NCBI GenBank assembly: GCA_036924285.1
Contig: JAYKYS010000002.1
Coordinates: forward strand, 3,782,001 to 3,846,000
DNA length: 64,000 bases
From: Asterella californica
Taxonomy: Eukaryota > Streptophyta > Marchantiopsida > Marchantiales > Aytoniaceae
Direction: 5' to 3'
Part shown: piece by piece, positions 58,026-64,000 of the stretch
Layout of the letters: the number at the start of each line of letters is the position of its first letter
Position numbering within the stretch: position 1 is the stretch's first letter
The notes under the pieces: model-generated
The model's database searches: none
What the model saw: the letters and a program-made list of their open reading frames with translations, nothing else
Told to the model about the DNA's origin: nothing
Program-made: the position numbers and the translations under genes

Positions 58026-61000
58026 TCAGAAGCACGGAGTCATGATCCGAAGCGCGGCACATCTACCTGTGTCTTGAGCCGAACGTAACGGGCGCCGAAG
58101 CTCTAGCTCCGCTGCACCGAAACGCGCCACAGTGGCCACTTTAATTTGTCGTTTCGGTATTGGGAATAGATCGATCTCATTCCAAATTGTATGCTCTACG
58201 CGACTCTTTCAGTCGTCTGCTACTTCAGAGTTCAAACACAACGTCTCCCGGCAAATACTATAAGCACCATTTCACCTGCTCAGATGCAGTTAACAGTCAT
58301 GAATTTGCAGATGCTCTTCGTGCGCGCGGACAGCGTGCCTGCACTTTGCATGGTCGCTCAGCCAAACTCGGGTTCGTAGTAGCCAGAGTGGATAGATTAT
58401 ACACTAATCGTTTTCCTTGCTCTTGGACATTCTTCACGTCCTTCCTTCCATATTGTCTAGCACGAATCAAACATAGATATCACTTACATCCGGTAGTTTT
58501 TAAACCGGTAGCGTTTTTCAAATCTTCTCTCACATGATCGTGGTCCGAAAGTCAGTTTGAAGCCAGTAAATTTCATGGCGGTGGTGGCATTTTGCTGTTA
58601 CTTCTCAACGACGAGTCTGCTTTATTTGCCAATGCGCGTTTGATAATGTTACGTTCTTTTGGAGCGAGAATGTGACATGAAAAGCTTAGTGGAGTATTTC
58701 ACGGTTGATGTTGAGTCGGGATTTATGATCAGAGCGTCTGGACTTCGGTTCTCGTTACCAGGTGTAATCAAAATAGAATTGAGTGCTGCTCGCCTGTTGG
58801 GGTGAAGACCCCGTGCCTCATTGTTAATTTAGATCCATTTAATGATCGTTCCTTTAGATAATCGCGAGCTATCGACGAGGCAAAGAAAGTCGAACACCGA
58901 GGCACGGGGTCAAAGTCGCTACGTAGTCTAACAGGGAGCTATAGGAGTGGGAGTGGATCTATTTATCTGTTGTTGCCGGAATAAGAGCTTCTTGTAGCGA
59001 GAGAAAGCCGGTGCAAGGAGTAAGTTGAATCAATCGGACCTGAAAGACGTGAGACTTCATGTGACTGACATTGTCACGCACATGAAGTTAGTAACAGGTC
59101 AACACATTAAGATTCTTGGCGACCGTCCTGTTCAGAAACACCATCAGATAGTCCATAGCAAGGGGCAGGGACATTTCGTCTGATCAGCGGTGGGTCGGCA
59201 AGGATAAATTGCTTGAGAAACTCAAATACGGAACTTGGTGGCCCTGAAATACGGAAACTGGTGGGGCACACTCCAGTTCTTATTCCCACGACCATCCTCT
59301 GTAGAGACTTAAAAGTGTCAGCCGTGTGAGTGATAATGCGAATGGATGTGGTGGGGCACACTTCAAGGAGCCTGCCTGATCTGTTCTGGTACTTCTGGGA
59401 TGTGTTGCAATCATCTTCCAACATGTGACTCCATCAAAAGTCCATCCGTTTTCGACAGTCAACGCGGTGGCATCTGTAAGTTCCGGGAGCCTAAAGGACA
59501 TTGCCACGATAGTCAGGCGGATCCAAATGATCGCAAATGATTGCCTGGAAATTCTTGTCGATGTACAGAGATGCAGAAATACTGCAACCATTCAGACCTC
59601 TTTCCAGTTTACGGCTACCGCGCTTCCAGAAATTCGTGTCGGCCACGCTACGATGTGACAGCATTAGGTTTATGTTCAGTGCGTCCATATGGATGCTCCT
59701 TACCCTGCTCGTGTAAGTTGTCGGGACGTTGCACACTGCACAATGTCCTTCGCTCTAGGATTCAATCTTGTGGAGGCTGTTAGGGCGAAGAGAGAGACTT
59801 CAACCTCTCCACCTGTAGTATGTTGTTCAGCTCATACTTTACGGGAGTCCAGGAGTTGCTTGATGAGTAGGAAGCACCGGTTAGTAAACACGGACGAGAG
59901 ATTCCATCGTCTTCAGAGTTTATCTCCAGTCTAAGCAATTCTGGTTGCACTCGAGCGTCCACTTCCGATCAAGACCATGCTATCTCTTCGCGTCCATGGA
60001 GAGTTTAGAGTGCGTTCGCCTGAACACGAAAAAACTCTTGTACTTGCATTTACCTCCTGGTTCTGTCTATCATATGTATCCAGTTCCCACGGACGAGTCT
60101 GTTCCTTCGATTTCATCGAATGTAGCGCTACAGACAGTATGCATGAGCTTACAGCTCGTCATGTACTACTGTCTATCAAGCACCCCGCTAGTTCGTGCGT
60201 GAGTTGGCTGCGGCGAGATTTCTAAGATGCCCCAGGAGATAATACAGAAGTGGTACTTCAAGCTCACACGTTAACGCCGCTCTGCACTCTGGAGTTTACC
60301 ACGAATAAAGTCGGATCTAGTTCCAGTAAGAAGATAGACAAACCATGCCCTCGATTATACTCCCCGTTGGAAGCGGGCGAGATCTGCTGCGTTCTCCCAG
60401 TCGATAGAAACAGAGAGCTGATGCTCCAGTTGTTTGCGGGAGACGACTTCATCAGGGCCAATTCTGAGGCACCTAAGGCAGAAGCTTCAGCAGAAAGCCA
60501 TCGTCGCCACAACCACCTCCAACACTGAAGAATTCGAGAACGGAGGCGACAGGCACAGGAGAACAACAACACAGCAGATTGACGCAATAAAACAACATGG
60601 CCCAATGCTCAGGTGACCATCAATTACTCTAGTCTACAAGAATATGAAGATACACAATTTGAACCTGAGATATCAAGCGCATACGGTGTGAAGGTGAGAA
60701 CAGGTCGGAAACTCAAATCCTCTAAACCAGCCAATTTCTTGATTTCTTCAACTGGAAATCGCACTGTCTTTACTTTTGTTGCCTGAAAAGTCATACATGC
60801 ATCAAAAGCACTCAAAATCCTTCAGAGTAGCTTTTCTAGTGGACATGTAAGCCGTAAATTTACTGTACAGCGTGGTGTAGCGTTCCTCTCTGCCTATTTC
60901 TCACATATTAAAATTTGATTGCAGTACGGGTGATTCACATGGAGGAGGACGCAGAGGCACCTGCACAATCGTGATCATCAATTCAAGTCGCAGACGTTAA

Positions 61001-61162
61001 GTCTGCCACACTGAAAGCAGTCAAAGTAGTCCGAACAACTACACATCGATGTGATCACTACGTTCCACTAACCACACGTCAGTTGTCCCTCATCTGTACA
61101 ACTCCTCGAGACTGGTGACCATACCTAGAGGCCTCCTCCAGCGACGATATCGTTCTTGCTCT
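58026..61162. other. Unassigned region with coding-like patches
   Basis: Frames of 60-125 codons are open on both strands (for example 58160-58537 plus, 59280-59591 minus, 60250-60528 plus). Composition is coding-like, about as GC-rich as the exons elsewhere in the window. One stretch stands out: 60616-60786 plus, preceded by CTCAG, reads VTINYSSLQEYEDTQFEPEI, then SSAYGVKVRTGRKLKSSKPA, and ends in TGA. It could be the last exon of a gene whose other exons lie at 59.3-60.5 kb. I could not identify a family and could not build a spliced model. Confidence 0.3.
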
Positions 61163-61501
61163 TCAATCGAAACTGTATGCTGGCCTTTTCTGCAGTCGTC
61201 GGAGTTCACGATCCATCTTCCTGGTCAGCATGAGAAGCACCATCTTCTCGTCGGCGATGGCTGACCAGATGGGATGTTTAAAAGAAGCCGGGCGGTTCAT
61301 CTCGATAAAAAAGTGGCTGCACCAAGCGAGGCCATAACCCAACACCAGGGCGAGGAAGATAATCCTGCAATCTAAGCAGACAGCAAGCACAGCAAGGACG
61401 TTAAACGACATGGTGCCAACAAAGTGAACCCATCGCGTGGCAGGCTTAGAGTGCTCGTTCATATAGAAGGGCCAAAACTCCTCGAAGTTTTCGAACTTCA
61501 T
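61163..61501 (-). CDS. DUF962 / Mpo1-like small membrane protein
   Basis: Single-exon frame of 112 residues from ATG at 61501; an upstream in-frame extension to 61576 starts with GTG and is not used. Sequence features: FEEFWPFYMNEHSKPATRW, VHFVGTMSF, two hydrophobic segments (about residues 35-50 and 52-68), GYGLAWCSHFFIEMNRPASF, KHPIWSAIADEKM and a basic C-terminus (TRKMDRELRRLQKR). Length and all these blocks match plant DUF962 proteins, so the gene looks complete. The family includes yeast Mpo1, an ER-membrane iron-dependent enzyme in the breakdown of phytosphingosine-derived fatty acids. The paired histidines (H-S-K-P, VHF, SHFF, KHP) are the probable metal ligands. Whether this short plant form has that activity is inference. 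Confidence 0.85.
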   Translation of the reverse strand: MKFENFEEFWPFYMNEHSKPATRWVHFVGTMSFNVLAVLAVCLDCRIIFLALVLGYGLAWCSHFFIEMNRPASFKHPIWSAIADEKMVLLMLTRKMDRELRRLQKRPAYSFD

Positions 61502-62402
61502 GGCAGAAAACAGAAACAGCTTAGAGAAAATGGGATCACAAAGCTGACTAGTCCTGCAAGCTCGCTCTTCACGCACGGACGAGCTTCCAGCGGACTGCAG
61601 ATCGAACAGAATGAAACTCTGAAAGCCGGAGCTCCGTGCGGAGTATAGTTTGTGCCCTCGGTAGCGTTGACGAGGCTACAGGCTCTGCGCCGGAAGTGGT
61701 CAGCAGTGAAATTTCTACTCCCTAGCTGGTAAGGCACTACCTTACTCATCACCAGTTCCGGCAGCCCTACCCTAAAGTGCGACTTCTCCAAAGCCTCCAA
61801 AGAGTCCAAACCGTCCACATCAGTAGGCTGTAAGCAATCAGAGCTGCAGGGATCCCAGCGTTAGAAGACAGTTGCAGGCTACGCAGGCGGAATCTCCCAG
61901 AACAGGAAACTTCTGCCAGTTGATACGGTATATCAATTACCCGACTTTGCTCTCATTCCAATGCAGTCGTGAAGGGGCCGAAGAAGATTACTCGATCACA
62001 CCACAGGGCTTGAATCAAGTACGTAACGTACAAGAAAGCTGTGCTGTTGACCACTGGCCGGGGGGTCTTGTCCCTTGGATGTCCTGACTCCTGAAGATTC
62101 AAAGTCCAAGTTTCTTGCCCCGCTGTATCCGGCGGGAATTCCGCCGTATGATAGCTTTTTGCTTCCTCAGTCCTCCCCTAACACTCAGTACTCCCTCGGT
62201 CCCTCGGTGTTAGAAATTATTCCTTACTCCACAACGTGTCGGTCCGGTATCGACCATGTAGACAAATGGCTGCGGTCGAGTAACTAGACCTTCACAGTCA
62301 CCACTGCGGACGGTCCAGCGTCAGATGTCACCTGTTCTCTAAATTTCAAATCGCAATCGTAGAATAAGCGCTAGTGGTTTGTATTCTGAAGTGAGTTTCA
62401 CA
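61502..62402. other. Upstream flank of the DUF962 gene
   Basis: Presumed leader and promoter for the minus-strand gene. Frames of up to 106 codons (61498-61818, minus) are open but without motif. Nothing else recognised. Confidence 0.35.
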
Positions 62403-62753
62403 ATATGGGGTGTCAAAGTTAATAACCTGCTTAAAGATTTTAGACTCGCGGGTGTGAGTTATGATTTCGTCCATACATCAGCCAGTGTTTCATACGGTCA
62501 CCCCCGGAGTTACCTGCAGGAAAACTCCTTGGGTTTTTCACTAATTGCTCTTCACTCGTTTCATCATTTCATTTTTTATAATGAGTTTTCCCCTGCTTTG
62601 AATAATTATTTTGAGTGTACAAACTGAAAAAAGTTCAATGATAAAATCATGATGTACAGTCACAGGCACAATTTAAAATGAATCACACTTATATACAAAG
62701 TTATTTGTGATAATTTTATAACCGGTTATCTCTCTGAACTTTGACATCCCTAA
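62403..62753. mobile_element. MITE with Harbinger-like ends
   Basis: About 350 bp bounded by GGGGTGTCAAAGTT (62405 onward) and AACTTTGACATCCC (ending near 62752), inverted repeats of 14 bp with one mismatch. Flanks TAT and TAA fit a decayed TWA target site. The inner 12 bases match the ends of the element at 19186-24838 except for one base on the right. The inside is A+T rich without ORF. It is probably a non-autonomous relative mobilised by that transposase family. Confidence 0.65.
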
Positions 62754-62804
62754 TACAAGCAAACAACCTGTGATCTCAGATATTTACTTGACCGCACCCA
62801 TAAG

Positions 62805-62900
62805 AGAAACGCGACGCAATGAATACCCAACGGATGGAAAGACTCCATCAAGCCGAACAAGGAAAAGAGAGACTCGAAGGGTCAAGCAACCAACATCTTC
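62805..62900 (-). repeat. Dispersed repeat, copy 4
   Basis: CGACGCAATGAATACCCAAC and GGATGGAAAGACTCCATCAA are the reverse complement of the words at 3545 and 57960. The closest copy appears to be the one at 41404-41490 (shared AAGCCGAAC and CGAACCGG-like continuation). Confidence 0.55.
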
Positions 62901-63029
62901 GATTAAGCCGAACCCTTAATACACCGGATTTTGCTCTACTCTTCTAAATTTTGCATTATTTGACAGCAACTTAATCCAAAATAGTAAGTTTAGCAAGTTT
63001 TTCGATGTGTTATATTTACATACTAATTT

Positions 63030-63075
63030 TATAATAAATTATCAGTCTAGATTATTGGACTGATAATTTATTATA
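63030..63075. repeat. Perfect 18-bp inverted repeat, 10-nt loop
   Basis: TATAATAAATTATCAGTC at 63030-63047 pairs without mismatch to 63058-63075. The flanks pair weakly for a few more bases. A foldback of this quality in decayed intergenic DNA is probably recent; a small transposon core is the simplest reading. Confidence 0.85.
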
Positions 63076-63780
63076 AAGTATTTAAAATTAAATTTTTCAT
63101 ATAAATACATGACTGATGATTAACATGTACTCTCGCATCTTGATGATGAGACATTTTGACTTACTGAACCTGCTGTAACCGGTCAAAGGTGTGATAGACT
63201 AATTTAAAATTAAGAGAAGTGTGATGAAGTCCGTGTCACGTCAGTTTGGCACCTCGGCTAGGTTGGTCGAGTGCGGAGTGGTGAATCCCAATAGGGTCGT
63301 TAGTGCCGTTAGAGAGAGTTGGTGGGATAGCCCATTAGGGGTATACTTCGCAGGTAGGGATTGGAAATCTTAGTTCTTCAAGTTGAGCAATCAAGCTTCT
63401 AGCTATAGTAGATAGTCTTGGTGAGTGCAATCTGGAGTCTCTGCGAGCACAGAGTGGATTTGGCTCGACTTTAGTGATTGTTTAGTGCCCGTTGACATGG
63501 TGGAGTGAGTACATACCGTTTATCATTGTGGTGCACTTGTGTATGTGTATGAGATCATCCATATGTTATGTGTAGTGTTTCTCTGACAGCAATGTATGTT
63601 GTGTTGTGATGTGTATGCACACGACATCTGACAATATAAGATGATGCGGTCAAATAAATCTCTGCACTGATCCCCTTCTTTCACCGAGATTAGTATTTCC
63701 TGTTTGGAAGATCATTGTGATTTGGAAACTGATGATCTTTTGGAGCTCTAATCAACAACTAACAACAATCTATTCTACTC
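63076..63780. other. Gene-free stretch
   Basis: No frame, RNA gene or repeat recognised. Confidence 0.4.
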
Positions 63781-63782
63781 AG

Positions 63783-63895
63783 CATGCATATATATATTCA
63801 TCCTCTTTTAAGTTCGGAAGAGGGGGAATATGTATACTTTTTAATTTATGTCTAATCCTTTCTGTTAGAAGAGTTAGGTTATAAATTAAAGGTTA
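63783..63895 (+). repeat. Paired palindromes, copy 3
   Basis: Two neighbouring stem-loops: 63783-63838 (GCATGCATATATATATTCAT, then CCTCTTTTAAG, then TTCGGAAGAGGGGGAATATG) and 63846-63892 (AATTTATGTCTAATCC, then GAGTTAGGTTATAAATT). They are clear relatives of the pair at 2010-2113, which lies in the opposite orientation. Confidence 0.6.
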
Positions 63896-64000
63896 TAAAT
63901 TGATTTATTACTCGTCGACAAAATGTTTTTATAGTAACATGAGAGTACATGATGTCACTTCACTTATGAGTTTTTTTTTCTTTTAGTAACAAGTGTAACA

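Noticed and set aside
59107..59591. Checkpoint-clamp-type or other known gene on either strand at 59 kb
   Set aside because: Compared by memory with several families; no convincing run of conserved residues and no consistent exon model.

Overview
The window is nuclear DNA of a land plant, most likely a non-seed plant such as a bryophyte. Every confident gene is split by GT-AG introns or has close plant relatives: a three-hemerythrin BRUTUS-type E3 ligase, the spliceosomal factor CWC22, an RNase HII with an organelle-type leader, and a short DUF962 membrane protein. Genes are far apart and the space between them is filled with decayed transposable elements. The bryophyte guess rests on gene content and on the style of the retroelements; it is inference.

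Layout. 1-374 holds the 5' part of a retroelement ORF (minus strand, C2H2 finger) running off the left edge. 375-8600 is repeat-rich and gene-poor, with a 100-bp tandem duplication, paired palindromes and a 96-nt foldback. 9420-17540 is the BRUTUS homologue (plus strand, 13 exons). 19186-24838 is a decayed PIF/Harbinger-type DNA transposon with a SANT/Myb-like ORF, a convergent transposase pseudogene and, between them, about 2 kb of arrays of a TGCGA core in both orientations. 26.6-34.1 kb is a nest of LTR-retrotransposon debris around a broken Ty3/gypsy pol. 34.7-43.9 kb is a tandem segmental duplication: the left unit carries an intact RNase HII gene (37536-40278), while the right unit stops before the first catalytic exon and has taken two insertions. 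44180-51211 is CWC22 (minus strand, 9 exons) with a very long charged N-terminal exon. 54784-57050 is a decayed second copy of the retroelement seen at the left edge, now with recognisable reverse-transcriptase fragments. 58-61 kb has coding-like patches that could not be assigned. 61163-61501 is the DUF962 gene (minus). The right end holds a MITE whose terminal repeat matches the Harbinger element, and a third copy of the paired palindromes.

The host genes do not form a pathway: iron sensing, splicing, RNA-DNA hybrid removal and membrane or lipid metabolism. The most unusual material is the Harbinger element with its dense TGCGA arrays, the MITE sharing its ends, the two-copy C2H2-plus-RT retroelement, the N-terminal expansion of CWC22, and the datable RNase HII duplication. 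All exon boundaries were built by hand from splice consensus, reading phase and family alignment from memory; no search or transcript evidence was available.
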